This document shows positions 1-7,547 of a stretch of DNA of 64,000 nucleotides, piece by piece. The stretch is from Merdimonas sp963929015 (GTDB lineage: Bacteria > Bacillota > Clostridia > Lachnospirales > Lachnospiraceae). Position numbers and translations under genes: made by a program. Where the stretch lies: the NCBI RefSeq assembly GCF_963929015.1, contig NZ_CAWVHE010000001.1, positions 62,001-126,000 on the forward strand, given 5' to 3'. Every line of letters begins with the position of its first letter. Position 1 is the stretch's first letter. Below the pieces are notes generated by a model, which had not been told where the DNA came from, ran no database searches, and worked only from the letters and a program-made list of their open reading frames with translations.

Positions 1-465
1 TTTCAGATCGATCTCCCGATGTGCCACATTCAGATCTCCGCAGAACACCACCGGCTTTTTCTCCTCCAGCTTTTTCAGGTAGGCAAGGAACGCGTCCTCC
101 CATTCCATCCGGTAGGAGAGTCTTGCCAGCTCATTCTGTGAGTTTGGAGTATAGACCGTCACAAAATAAAAATCCGGATATTCCAGTGTGATCACCCGGC
201 CTTCTTTATCATGTTCTTCCACACCAATCCCGTAAGATACGCTCAGCGGTTCTCTCTTTGTGAAAACTGCGGTGCCCGAATATCCTTTTCTCTGGGCATA
301 GTTCCAATACTGGTAATATCCGGGCGTGTCCAGGGTAAGCTGTCCCTCCTGCATCTTTGACTCCTGAATGCAGAAAATATCTGCGTCAAGCTCCCGGAAC
401 ACATCCTGAAACCCCTTTTGCACACAGGCCCGGATCCCATTTACATTCCATGAAACAAACCTCAT
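1..465 (-). CDS. xth: Exodeoxyribonuclease III, 3' part beyond window
   Basis: This is the N-terminal 155 residues of an ExoIII/AP-endonuclease of the EEP superfamily; the gene runs off the left edge. The family removes nucleotides 3'->5' from duplex DNA and cleaves at abasic sites in base excision repair. The protein begins MRFVSWNVNGIRA, the family N-terminus with the catalytic Asn. The metal-binding Glu follows in IFCIQESK, and the conserved GYSGTAVF and CGDLNVAH motifs are seen. The start at 465 has a GGAGG site 7 bases upstream. It follows truA by 19 bases and probably ends an nrdR-truA-xth operon. The symbol could equally be exoA. Confidence 0.93.
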   Translation of the reverse strand, partial: MRFVSWNVNGIRACVQKGFQDVFRELDADIFCIQESKMQEGQLTLDTPGYYQYWNYAQRKGYSGTAVFTKREPLSVSYGIGVEEHDKEGRVITLEYPDFYFVTVYTPNSQNELARLSYRMEWEDAFLAYLKKLEEKKPVVFCGDLNVAHREIDLK

Positions 466-484
466 CCATGTTCCTCCATCTCGT

Positions 485-1219
485 TTAGTAATACACCTTC
501 CGCAGGAAAAGCCCTCTTGCCGGCGCAAGAAATCCCGCCAGGCTCCGGTCCTCTGCAGCGATCACCACCGGCAGCATGGAACCGTCCCGTTTCCCGGATC
601 CCACCTCCAGGAGCGTCCCTGTCATGATCCGCACCATATGATACAAAAAGCCGGTTCCATAATAGGTGATCCTGACTTTATCTCCGTTACGCACAATCTT
701 AATATTTGTTACACGCCGTACCGGATCTTTGCAGTCTTTATCATCCGTAAAACTGGTAAAATTCTTCGGCCCAATCAGATACTCCGCCGCATTTCTCATT
801 GCCTCGATATCCAGTTCCTGGGGATAATGATAGCAGTGCCTGCGGGAAAAAACGTCCGGTTTTTCCCGACAGTCGATGTAATACTCGTACTTTTTTCCCT
901 TCGCGCTTTTTCTTGCATGAAATCCGTTCCTGACAAGTTCAGCCTTCACAATGCGGATGTCCTCCGGCAGATAGCGGTTCAAAGAGTCCTTAAGCTCTTT
1001 GGTATCATAGAGTCTGGAAAGCCTGACGCTTGCCACCTGCCCTCTGGCATGTACGCCGGCATCCGTGCGCCCTGCGCCGTCTACATGCACCCGGTACCCC
1101 ACCAGTTTGCCGATGCTCCACTCCAGCACAAACTGGATGGTATTGTCCGTGGTTGCCTGGCGTTGCCATCCCTGATATCTGCTGCCATCATAGGAGATGG
1201 TCAATTTATATGTTCTCAT
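485..1219 (-). CDS. truA: tRNA pseudouridine(38-40) synthase TruA
   Basis: TruA (244 residues) isomerises uridines 38-40 in the tRNA anticodon arm. The catalytic Asp lies in GAGRTDAGVHARGQVA near residue 54. The N-terminal YDGSRYQGWQRQ motif and the C-terminal FLYHMVRIMTGTLLEVG motif are also family hallmarks. Length is normal for the family. It starts 29 bases after the nrdR stop, so the two are probably co-transcribed from the promoter in front of nrdR. No defect is visible. Confidence 0.96.
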   Translation of the reverse strand: MRTYKLTISYDGSRYQGWQRQATTDNTIQFVLEWSIGKLVGYRVHVDGAGRTDAGVHARGQVASVRLSRLYDTKELKDSLNRYLPEDIRIVKAELVRNGFHARKSAKGKKYEYYIDCREKPDVFSRRHCYHYPQELDIEAMRNAAEYLIGPKNFTSFTDDKDCKDPVRRVTNIKIVRNGDKVRITYYGTGFLYHMVRIMTGTLLEVGSGKRDGSMLPVVIAAEDRSLAGFLAPARGLFLRKVYY

Positions 1220-1248
1220 TTTTTATATCTCACCCAATCTTCAATCCT

Positions 1249-1698
1249 CTACTTCAGGATTTTCTTCAATTCATCCATAAAGGTATTTACATCTTTAAAT
1301 TCCCTGTATACCGATGCAAACCGAACATAGGCGACTTCATCCAGTCCTTTCAGTTCCTCCATTACAATCTCGCCGATCTTGCTGCTTGGAATCTCTTTTG
1401 CCTCCATACTAAAGATCCGGGTCTCGATCCGGTCTACTGCCGCCTGGATCTCCTCTGTGGGAACCGGCCTTTTATAGCAGGCGCGGAGCACACCGTTTTC
1501 GATCTTGTCCCTGCGGTACTGCTCTCTGGTGCTGTCCTTTTTAATCACGATCAGCGGAATCGTCTCCACCTTTTCATAAGTAGTAAACCGCTTGCCGCAC
1601 ACGTCGCAGGAACGGCGTCTTCGGATCGAACTGCCGTCGTCGGCAGGTCTGGAATCTATCACTCTGGTATCCGGATGATTACAATAGGGGCATTTCAT
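1249..1698 (-). CDS. nrdR: Transcriptional repressor NrdR
   Basis: NrdR (149 residues) is the ATP/dATP-sensing repressor of ribonucleotide reductase genes. The N-terminal zinc ribbon has two Cys pairs (CPYC at 3-6 and CDVCGKRFTTYE near 31-41), with the DSR and RRRR DNA-binding segments between them. The ATP-cone follows (VIKKDSTREQYRRDKIENG). The gene is first in a probable operon with truA and xth and has its own consensus promoter. No NrdR box was identified in that promoter, so autoregulation cannot be claimed. Confidence 0.96.
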   Translation of the reverse strand: MKCPYCNHPDTRVIDSRPADDGSSIRRRRSCDVCGKRFTTYEKVETIPLIVIKKDSTREQYRRDKIENGVLRACYKRPVPTEEIQAAVDRIETRIFSMEAKEIPSSKIGEIVMEELKGLDEVAYVRFASVYREFKDVNTFMDELKKILK

Positions 1699-1780
1699 TC
1701 TGGTCTTCGTCCTTTCTTCTGATACGCAAATTCATCCTTAAAAACTTGCTGTTTTGTCTGCTTGCATCTGTATAAGTATA

Positions 1781-1809
1781 AGTATATCTGCCCGCCATAC
1801 AGAAGTCAA
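1781..1809 (-). promoter_or_regulatory. Sigma-A promoter for nrdR-truA-xth
   Basis: On the minus strand, TTGACT (1804-1809) and TATACT (1781-1786) are separated by 17 bp. A short tandem TATACT/TATAC repeat lies immediately downstream, so a second -10 in the next register is possible. The 5' UTR of nrdR would be about 75 bases. Confidence 0.75.
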
Positions 1810-1849
1810 ACTACTTTTTGTCGCCAATTCTTACTTTTTCATAAAGATC

Positions 1850-2089
1850 TTATTTCTTCTCATGAATCTCTACCAGGATAATGTCAGGCCCGATTTTTCT
1901 TACACAGGCGTAAGGGATCACATACTCCGCTCCGTCGCCGAAAAAACCACTGATCTTCCCACCCTTTGGGACGATCAGCGCTTCTATTTTTCCGCTGCAT
2001 TCTTCAATCACAAGATCAGCCACAAATCCAAGCCGCCTGCAGTCACAGGCATTGATCACTTCTTTTTCTTCCATCTCGCATAGACGCAT
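1850..2089 (-). CDS. YlmC/YmxH family PRC-barrel sporulation protein
   Basis: This 79-residue protein matches the YlmC/YmxH family of single PRC-barrel proteins found in spore-forming Firmicutes. It begins MRLCEMEEKEVINACDCRRL and continues with the barrel pattern GFVADLVIEECSGKIEALIVPKGG. The family is linked to sporulation, but its biochemical role is not established. It lies between the nrdR promoter and the arcC terminator, so it is probably its own short unit. There are no membrane segments or metal motifs. Confidence 0.85.
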   Translation of the reverse strand: MRLCEMEEKEVINACDCRRLGFVADLVIEECSGKIEALIVPKGGKISGFFGDGAEYVIPYACVRKIGPDIILVEIHEKK

Positions 2090-2103
2090 TCTGCCACCAC
2101 CAC

Positions 2104-2139
2104 AAAAAACCGCATATACTCTTGCTCCAGTATATGCGG
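2104..2139 (-). terminator. Intrinsic terminator of arcC
   Basis: An 11-bp perfect stem (CCGCATATACT / AGTATATGCGG, 2110-2120 and 2129-2139) with an 8-base loop is followed on the minus strand by a T6 tract. It lies 27 bases past the carbamate kinase stop. Confidence 0.88.
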
Positions 2140-2166
2140 CTTTGGTCTGTCCTGTTTATCTTTGCT

Positions 2167-3099
2167 TTATCTGCGGATCCAGGTACCGGTCTTTCCCCGC
2201 AGCGCATCGTTCAGTTTGTCAAATGAAGTGATCAGCGCCTCTCTTCCTTCTCCCTTTTCAATAAACTCTACGGCGGCGCGGAACTTCGGCAGCATATTGT
2301 AGACGCCGAAATGTCCTTCTTCCATATATTGTTTCGCCTGCGCCAGAGTGATCTCGCCCAGTTCTTCTTCTTCAGGCCTTCCCATGTTCAGTTTTACCTT
2401 CTCTACGCTGGTGAGCATGACCAGCAGATCTGCCTCTACCTCTTCAGCCAGCTTCCCTGCCGTCAGGTCTTTCTCGATCACTGCGCTGGCGCCTTTGAGA
2501 TGATGGTCCTGCTGAAGCACCGGAATGCCTCCGCCTCCGCAGGCGATCACCACCTGATCCGCATCCAGAAGCGCGCGGATGGCGTCAATCTCAACGATCA
2601 TCCCCGGATTCGGCGCTGATACGATCCGTCGAAAGCCTTTGCCCGGCTCTTCTACCACATAATTGCCTTTCTTACGCTCCTGATTGGCTTCTTCTGCATT
2701 CATATATCTGCCAAGCACCTTTGTCGGAGTATAAAAAGCTTCATCATAAGGATCCACCACTACCTGAGTCAATATCGTGCTGACGGTACGATAGATCCCC
2801 TGATCCAGCAGTGCTTCCCGGATGGCGTTCTGCAGGTCGTATCCGATATAGCCCTGGCTCATGGCAGAGCAGACAGACATGGGCGCAGCCGTATAATCCT
2901 GATGTGCTTTCCCAAATTCATTCATAGCCGTGTGGATCATGCCTACCTGCGGCGCGTTGCTGTGTGTAATGGCCGCCTGATACCCGGCCGCGATCATGTC
3001 GGCAATTACTTTTGCCGTTCTTTTTACCGCCTCCTGCTGCTGCGGCAGCGTTGTCCCAAGCGCCCGGTGTCCTAAAGCTACAACTACTCGTTTTTTCAT
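2167..3099 (-). CDS. arcC: Carbamate kinase
   Basis: This 310-residue carbamate kinase catalyses ATP + carbamate <-> ADP + carbamoyl phosphate, usually to make ATP during arginine or agmatine fermentation. Family signatures are VVALGHRALG at the N-terminus, VSAPNPGMIVEIDAI and the nucleotide-binding VVIACGGGGIPV. The first is unusual: most members read ALGGNA, so GHRA replaces the GNA of the substrate loop. No arcA or arcB lies beside it, so it may work with a distant ureohydrolase or deiminase pathway. It has its own promoter and terminator. Confidence 0.93.
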   Translation of the reverse strand: MKKRVVVALGHRALGTTLPQQQEAVKRTAKVIADMIAAGYQAAITHSNAPQVGMIHTAMNEFGKAHQDYTAAPMSVCSAMSQGYIGYDLQNAIREALLDQGIYRTVSTILTQVVVDPYDEAFYTPTKVLGRYMNAEEANQERKKGNYVVEEPGKGFRRIVSAPNPGMIVEIDAIRALLDADQVVIACGGGGIPVLQQDHHLKGASAVIEKDLTAGKLAEEVEADLLVMLTSVEKVKLNMGRPEEEELGEITLAQAKQYMEEGHFGVYNMLPKFRAAVEFIEKGEGREALITSFDKLNDALRGKTGTWIRR

Positions 3100-3152
3100 A
3101 CTCGTTACCTCATATTTTCTTTGTTTTATTTCCGAAATCTGTGTTATCCAAA

Positions 3153-3181
3153 ATTATAGCCCGAATCCTGCAAAAAAGCAA
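3153..3181 (-). promoter_or_regulatory. Promoter for arcC
   Basis: TTGCTT (3176-3181) and TATAAT (3153-3158) on the minus strand have a 17-bp spacer. The expected start of transcription is about 45 bases upstream of the arcC ATG, which has a GAGGT Shine-Dalgarno site. Confidence 0.7.
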
Positions 3182-3224
3182 CCTCAACCCTTCTTTCCCA
3201 TCCCCCCGGCCGGGGATTCTTTTC

Positions 3225-3253
3225 TTGCAATCCCGCTTCGTCTGCGGTATATT
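3225..3253 (+). promoter_or_regulatory. Promoter for the PH-domain operon
   Basis: TTGCAA (3225-3230) and TATATT (3248-3253) have a 17-bp spacer, about 30 bases upstream of the ATG at 3291. It is divergent from the arcC promoter, with 43 bp between the two -35 boxes. Confidence 0.65.
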
Positions 3254-3290
3254 TTTACTAACCATTTTACACAAAGGAGAACGGATTCTT

Positions 3291-3782
3291 ATGAACTATA
3301 AAAAACTTTCCGGCCAGGCGCTCAAATGTATGTATGCCGCCACTGCCATCTCCAGTCTCCTGGGTCTGGCAGTCCTCGGCGCCCTGAATTATTTTCTCTT
3401 TCTGCCGCAGGACATTGTTCCCGGGAAGCTGGCCTCCCTGTTCCTGGCCTTTGTGATCTTTGTGGATCTTCTTTTCGGCCCCTGGCTGCGCTATCACCGT
3501 TACCGGTACGGGATTGATTCGGAATGCATCGACATCCGGGAAGGCTACCTGTTTAAGAAAAGAGAGATTGTCCCCATTGAACGGCTTCATAAACTCCAGA
3601 CGGCCAGAGGGCCGCTGGATCAGTTTTTTGGCGTTGCCAAAGTAATCGTAACCACCGCCGGCGGCGATGTCACCATTCGTTTTCTGGAAACGGCAAAAGC
3701 AGAAGAGATCGCAGACACCCTGCGCCACCGCATTAACCAGATCGCAGCAGAACAGAGGGATATTTATGAAAACACCCATTAG
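3291..3782 (+). CDS. YdbS-like PH-domain membrane protein
   Basis: This 163-residue protein has two hydrophobic membrane segments (about residues 15-37 and 42-64) followed by a bacterial PH domain of the bPH2 type. The domain starts at RYGIDSECIDIREGYLFKKREIVPIERLHKLQTARGPLDQFFGVAKVIVTT. It resembles the YdbS half of the B. subtilis YdbS-YdbT pair, which is linked to resistance to heterologous membrane-active compounds. The start at 3291 is set by AAGGAGA 10 bases upstream; an open frame reaching further upstream has no such site. It overlaps the next gene by 17 bases. Confidence 0.85.
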   Translation: MNYKKLSGQALKCMYAATAISSLLGLAVLGALNYFLFLPQDIVPGKLASLFLAFVIFVDLLFGPWLRYHRYRYGIDSECIDIREGYLFKKREIVPIERLHKLQTARGPLDQFFGVAKVIVTTAGGDVTIRFLETAKAEEIADTLRHRINQIAAEQRDIYENTH

Positions 3783-5325
3783 ATTTCGCAATCATATTTC
3801 CATTGTAGCAGAGCGCATGGTCCGTGGCCTGGTTTTTTTAGGCGCTCTTCTAATCGGGAATCTTTCCCAGAACCTTCCGGATCTTCTGGAAGACGCAGGC
3901 CACATTTTAGAAAATCTCCCGGCCTTTCTTGGCGGTCTTGCCGGAATTTTTCTATTGTTTTTGCTCCTTCTTGGATGGCAGCTCCTGATCTGGTCAAAAA
4001 CCTATATCAGCATTTCCGAGAACACACTTGTTATCGAGCAAAACACCATGAACCGCAAAAAGAATACCTTTGCGCTGGACAGTATTTCCAATGTAAATAC
4101 TGAACAGAACCTCTTTGAAATGCTGCTTGGCACCAGTAAGATCAAGCTGGACACCAACAGTCTGTCCACCGCCAATAAAACAGATGTGCAGATCCTCCTT
4201 AAGACCCGCGATGCACAGGAGCTTCGCAATTATCTGAATGCGCGGATCCGGCAGGCCGCCCCGGATACGCTACCTGCGTCTGACGCTCCGGCAAATGTCC
4301 CGGAAGACGATCTTACCCTTTATGATTCCCGGGCGGATTTTTCAGATATTATGACTCATGGATTCTTTTCTATCAGTCTTTTTTCGATCCTTATCCTGGC
4401 GCTTAGTATCGCAGGCGCCATCTTCTCTGTCCGGGAATTTCTCATTGGTGAGACAGCCGGGGGAGTCGCCGGATTCCTCGGATCATTTTTGGTAATCTTT
4501 GGACTTTTTGCCTCATCCTTTTACAGCATTGCCAGAGGATTTATCCAGTACTACAGCTTCCGCGCGAAACGAAACGCAGACCGGCTGTACATCCAGTACG
4601 GACTGCTCCGCAAGGTTGCCTACACCGTACCGGTAGACAAGATCCAGGCTCTGAAGTTAAATCAGACATTTCTGGCAAGACTTGGCGGGCGCTATATGGC
4701 AGAAATTATCAATGTGGGAATGGGAGACGACGAGAATGACCGAAATTCTTATCTGATCCTGTACTGCAAAAAAGAAGCCCTGCAGGAAAAACTCCGTCTG
4801 CTTCTTCCGGAGTTTTCCGAGGCGCTGGAAACGGAAGTGCAAAAACAACCTGCAAAAGTCTGGGCTGTGTGGCTGATTCCTTTTTGTATCACAGAAAGTC
4901 TTATTTGTTTTTCAGCCTGGTGTCTTTACTGGTTTCAGATCCTGACTTTCTTCTGGTGCGCCGCGCTGCCTGCTCTGTTCGCAGGCCTTGGGATCCTCCT
5001 TATGCTGTTAAGGTATCTGTCCTCCGGCTGTACGCTGAACGAAAACTTCCTCCTATGTGCCAGCGGTTATCTGGAAATCCGTACTACCATCGCAGCCTAT
5101 CCGAAGATCCAGTATGTTGAGCTTAAGCAAAACCCTCTGGCAGCTCTCTTACGCCTCCAGAAGGGGCAGCTCCATCTGTTGGCCGGAGCGGGCAATCAGA
5201 CTCACAGTCTGCCATATTTTTCTTCAGAAAAAACCGCATTCTTAAAGGAGAGACTCTTGCACCGGCAGAAGTACCCGGGGTATACTGGTCTTATGAAAGA
5301 ACAAAAAGGAGAAAACCATGATTGA
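3766..5325 (+). CDS. YdbT-like multi-PH-domain membrane protein
   Basis: This 519-residue protein is the expected partner of the preceding gene. Membrane hairpins (about residues 18-35 and 45-70, 200-255, and 360-410) alternate with three bPH2-like domains. Each domain carries a recurring core such as ENTLVIEQNTMNRKKNTFALDSISNV, YIQYGLLRKVAYTVPVDKIQAL and ASGYLEIRTTIAAYPKIQYVEL. The start at 3766 lies inside the 3' end of the upstream gene and has a GAGGGA site, so translation is probably coupled. Molecular function is unknown beyond the family association with envelope stress. Confidence 0.85.
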   Translation: MKTPIRFRNHISIVAERMVRGLVFLGALLIGNLSQNLPDLLEDAGHILENLPAFLGGLAGIFLLFLLLLGWQLLIWSKTYISISENTLVIEQNTMNRKKNTFALDSISNVNTEQNLFEMLLGTSKIKLDTNSLSTANKTDVQILLKTRDAQELRNYLNARIRQAAPDTLPASDAPANVPEDDLTLYDSRADFSDIMTHGFFSISLFSILILALSIAGAIFSVREFLIGETAGGVAGFLGSFLVIFGLFASSFYSIARGFIQYYSFRAKRNADRLYIQYGLLRKVAYTVPVDKIQALKLNQTFLARLGGRYMAEIINVGMGDDENDRNSYLILYCKKEALQEKLRLLLPEFSEALETEVQKQPAKVWAVWLIPFCITESLICFSAWCLYWFQILTFFWCAALPALFAGLGILLMLLRYLSSGCTLNENFLLCASGYLEIRTTIAAYPKIQYVELKQNPLAALLRLQKGQLHLLAGAGNQTHSLPYFSSEKTAFLKERLLHRQKYPGYTGLMKEQKGENHD

Positions 5326-5905
5326 TATCGGTGTTGTACACGGAAGATTTCAGCCGCTGCATTTAAAACATATGGAATACATTCTGGCCGCCAAAATGCG
5401 CTGCCGGAAATTATATATCGGGATTACCAACCCGGACGCCCTGCACACCAGGGATTCCATCCACGACATCCGGCGTTCGGAGCGGTCTGCCAACCCGCTT
5501 ACCTATTTTGAACGCTACGAGCTTCTCCGGGGCGCCATGGCGGAATTCCGGGTGCCGGAGTCGGAATATGACATTTTACCATTTCCGATCAGCTGCCCGG
5601 AATACATCCTCCAGTATGTCCCAAAGGACGCCACTTATTTTATGGGGCTCTGCGATGAATGGGACGAGGAAAAATATAAGATCCTGACCGGACTTGGACT
5701 GACGGTAGAAATCCTTTGGAGAAAAACTCTGACAGAAAAAGGTGTGACCGCCTCCTGGATCCGAAGCTGCATCGCCACGGATCAGGAGTGGGCACACCTG
5801 GTTCCTAAAAGTGTCTTCTCTTATCTGACCTCTCATAAACTGGACGAGCAGATCAAACGCCTGGAGCAGATGCGGATGGCAGAAAAGGACGCCACTCTTC
5901 TATAA
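5318..5905 (+). CDS. NMN/nicotinate adenylyltransferase-like nucleotidyltransferase
   Basis: This 195-residue protein has the HxGH-superfamily nucleotidyltransferase fold. VHGRFQPLHLKHMEYI at residues 8-23 carries the nucleotide-binding motif with Lys in place of Gly (HLKH), and TASWIRSCI near 145 matches the second, ISSTxxR-like motif. It is closest in style to archaeal-type NMN adenylyltransferases, but the true acceptor is uncertain. The ATG overlaps the stop of the PH-domain gene by eight bases and has AAAGGAGA upstream, so the three genes form one translational unit. It overlaps the 3' end of dapB, which is convergent. Confidence 0.75.
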   Translation: MIDIGVVHGRFQPLHLKHMEYILAAKMRCRKLYIGITNPDALHTRDSIHDIRRSERSANPLTYFERYELLRGAMAEFRVPESEYDILPFPISCPEYILQYVPKDATYFMGLCDEWDEEKYKILTGLGLTVEILWRKTLTEKGVTASWIRSCIATDQEWAHLVPKSVFSYLTSHKLDEQIKRLEQMRMAEKDATLL

Positions 5906-6697
5906 GCCAAGCACGTCCTGGATCGTATAGAATCCTGCCGGTTTGCCCGCGAGATAGGCCGCGCAGTCGCAGGCGCCTCTTGCAAAGCATTCCCAGTTAT
6001 ACGAATGATGGGTGATCTCCAACCGCTCTCCCATGCCGCCAAAGAAAACGGTGTGACTGCTGGGGATATTGCCCGCCCGCAAAGAGTGGTATCCGATCGT
6101 GCCGGGAACCCTGGGTGAAGCGCCTTCTCTTCCATAAACAGCAATATCGGAGAGTTCCTTTCCCATCGCATGGGCCATGATCTCTCCCATTTCTTTTGAC
6201 GTGCCGCTGGGCGCGTCTTTTTTCCACTGGTCATGCATTTCCAGGATTTCTACATCGACATCATCCTTTAAGATATTCACCACCATTTCCAGCAGTTTGT
6301 TCATAACATTTACCATTTTCGAGGTGTTCGCCGCATACAGCATAGGGATCTTCTCTGACGCCTCCCGGAACCGGGCCATTTCCTCAGGGCCAAACCCGGT
6401 CGTGCCGCACACCAGCGCCTTGCCGTGTGTCACAGCCAGGTCAAGAACTTCCATGGCCGCTTCCTTTGTGGAAAAATCAATGATCACATCACAGTCGTTG
6501 ATTACGGACGCCAGGTCGTCTGTCACCGGAACCCCCAGTTCCCGGCCGACCATAGCCGCCGTTCCAAGATCCGCGCCGATATAGTCTCTTCCCTTCGGAG
6601 CCACGCCGGCCACAAGTTCCATATCTTCTCTCTGCGCGGCCACCTGCGTGATCAGTTTTCCCATCTTGCCTCTCGGACCCATAACGATTACTTTCAT
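5900..6697 (-). CDS. dapB: 4-hydroxy-tetrahydrodipicolinate reductase
   Basis: DapB (265 residues) reduces 4-hydroxy-tetrahydrodipicolinate in the lysine/diaminopimelate pathway. The nucleotide-binding motif MGPRGKMG, CGTTGF, DAPSGTS and the late GERLEITHH block are all present, and length is normal. The catalytic segment reads EMHDQWKKDAPSGTS: the first His is kept, but the usual second His of the HH pair is Asp. No other dap gene is adjacent. Given the changed residue, a specialised paralogue cannot be excluded. Confidence 0.85.
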   Translation of the reverse strand: MKVIVMGPRGKMGKLITQVAAQREDMELVAGVAPKGRDYIGADLGTAAMVGRELGVPVTDDLASVINDCDVIIDFSTKEAAMEVLDLAVTHGKALVCGTTGFGPEEMARFREASEKIPMLYAANTSKMVNVMNKLLEMVVNILKDDVDVEILEMHDQWKKDAPSGTSKEMGEIMAHAMGKELSDIAVYGREGASPRVPGTIGYHSLRAGNIPSSHTVFFGGMGERLEITHHSYNWECFARGACDCAAYLAGKPAGFYTIQDVLGL

Positions 6698-6825
6698 ATT
6701 TTTTGTTCCTTTCTCTGTATATTTTTATGACTCTTTTCCTCATTGTAGCATAATTTACCAGAAAACAGGATAAAATAGAAGAAAATAGCCATCTCAAAAT
6801 TTCTGGCAAATTTCTAAAAAAAAGC

Positions 6826-6855
6826 TTGCATTATACGACACATTTCGAGTATAAT
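6826..6855 (+). promoter_or_regulatory. Promoter for tRNA-Pro
   Basis: TTGCAT (6826-6831) and TATAAT (6850-6855) have an 18-bp spacer. The -10 ends 12 bases before the mature tRNA 5' end. Confidence 0.8.
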
Positions 6856-6867
6856 AAATTCTGTTAT

Positions 6868-6942
6868 CGGGGTATGGCTCAGTTTGGTTAGAGCGCACGG
6901 CTGGGGGCCGTGAGGTCGCAGGTTCGAATCCTGTTACCCCGA
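6868..6942 (+). tRNA. tRNA-Pro (anticodon GGG)
   Basis: The cloverleaf is complete. The acceptor stem pairs CGGGGTA with TACCCCG. The D stem is GCTC/GAGC, the anticodon stem CACGG/CCGTG encloses loop CTGGGGG (anticodon GGG), and the T arm is GCAGG-TTCGAAT-CCTGT with one G-T pair. The discriminator is A. The 3' CCA is not encoded. A T6 tract follows directly. Confidence 0.97.
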
Positions 6943-6965
6943 TTTTTTCATGCCCATAATCAAAT

Positions 6966-6999
6966 GGGGACGGGGGATTTTCAGAAATCCCCCGTCCCC
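6966..6999. repeat. REP-like perfect 15-bp hairpin
   Basis: GGGGACGGGGGATTT (6966-6980) and its exact reverse complement (6985-6999) flank a 4-base loop. The GGGGACG tip recurs in the hairpin at 41039-41097. The right arm is followed by only TTT, so it is a poor terminator by itself. Confidence 0.7.
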
Positions 7000-7021
7000 T
7001 TTATCGTCAGGTAATGAAAAG

Positions 7022-7051
7022 GCCTGGAAGGAAGATCCTTCCAGGCTTTTT
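7022..7051. terminator. Bidirectional terminator between tRNA-Pro and tRNA-Ala
   Basis: An 11-bp perfect stem (GCCTGGAAGGA at 7022-7032 / TCCTTCCAGGC at 7036-7046) with a 3-base loop is followed by T5 on the plus strand. A four-T tract follows on the minus strand. It can end both convergent tRNA transcripts. Confidence 0.85.
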
Positions 7052-7068
7052 CTTTGCAAATCATAAAG

Positions 7069-7141
7069 TGGAGTATACGGGACTTGAACCCGTGGCCTCC
7101 ACACTGCCAGTGTGGCGCGCTCCCAACTGCGCTAATACCCC
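7069..7141 (-). tRNA. tRNA-Ala (anticodon GGC)
   Basis: This is a 73-base cloverleaf on the minus strand. The acceptor pairs GGGGTAT with ATACTCC and includes the G3-T70 pair that is the alanine identity element. The D stem is GCGC/GCGC, and the anticodon stem CCACA/TGTGG encloses CTGGCAG (anticodon GGC). The discriminator is A and CCA is not encoded. Confidence 0.97.
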
Positions 7142-7149
7142 ATGAAAGG

Positions 7150-7177
7150 AGTATAGCACATTCGGAGCGAAAATCAA
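7150..7177 (-). promoter_or_regulatory. Possible promoter for tRNA-Ala
   Basis: TTGATT (7172-7177) and TATACT (7150-7155) on the minus strand have a 16-bp spacer, between the trxA stop and the tRNA. The -10 lies 8 bases from the mature 5' end, which is tight. Confidence 0.5.
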
Positions 7178-7181
7178 AGAA

Positions 7182-7490
7182 TTATTTTAACAAATCCCAA
7201 AGCTCGTCTTTGGGTTTGTATCCCATATCCCGCTTTACCACTTCTCCGTCCCGGAAAACCAGGAAGGTGGGAATGGACATTACCTTGTACTGTCTGGCCA
7301 GTTCCGGCTGCTGATCTACGTCTACTTTGCAGATCTTCACACCTTCTGCTTCTTCTGCAAGTTCTTCCACAATGGGGCCCACCATCTGGCAGGGACCGCA
7401 CCAGGTTGCCCAGAAATCTACAAATACCGGAATATCCGATTCCAGTACCTCCTTTTGAAAGTTTTCTTTGGTTAAATGTACTACTGCCAT
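7182..7490 (-). CDS. trxA: Thioredoxin
   Basis: This 102-residue thioredoxin carries the redox motif WCGPC in FVDFWATWCGPCQMVGP and the cis-Pro motif SIPTFLVF. It reduces protein disulfides in the cytosol with electrons from thioredoxin reductase. The start at 7490 (MAVVHLTKENF) follows AAAGGAGA by 9 bases; the open frame extends 8 codons further without a ribosome site. No thioredoxin reductase gene is adjacent. Confidence 0.95.
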   Translation of the reverse strand: MAVVHLTKENFQKEVLESDIPVFVDFWATWCGPCQMVGPIVEELAEEAEGVKICKVDVDQQPELARQYKVMSIPTFLVFRDGEVVKRDMGYKPKDELWDLLK

Positions 7491-7547
7491 CGCTCTTTTC
7501 TCCTTTCTGCACAATATGCGACTTTGTAACTTGATTGTCTGTGATTT

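Noticed and set aside
2167..3099. Arginine deiminase operon
   Set aside because: Only carbamate kinase is present. The neighbours are a PRC-barrel protein and PH-domain proteins, and arcC has its own promoter and terminator.
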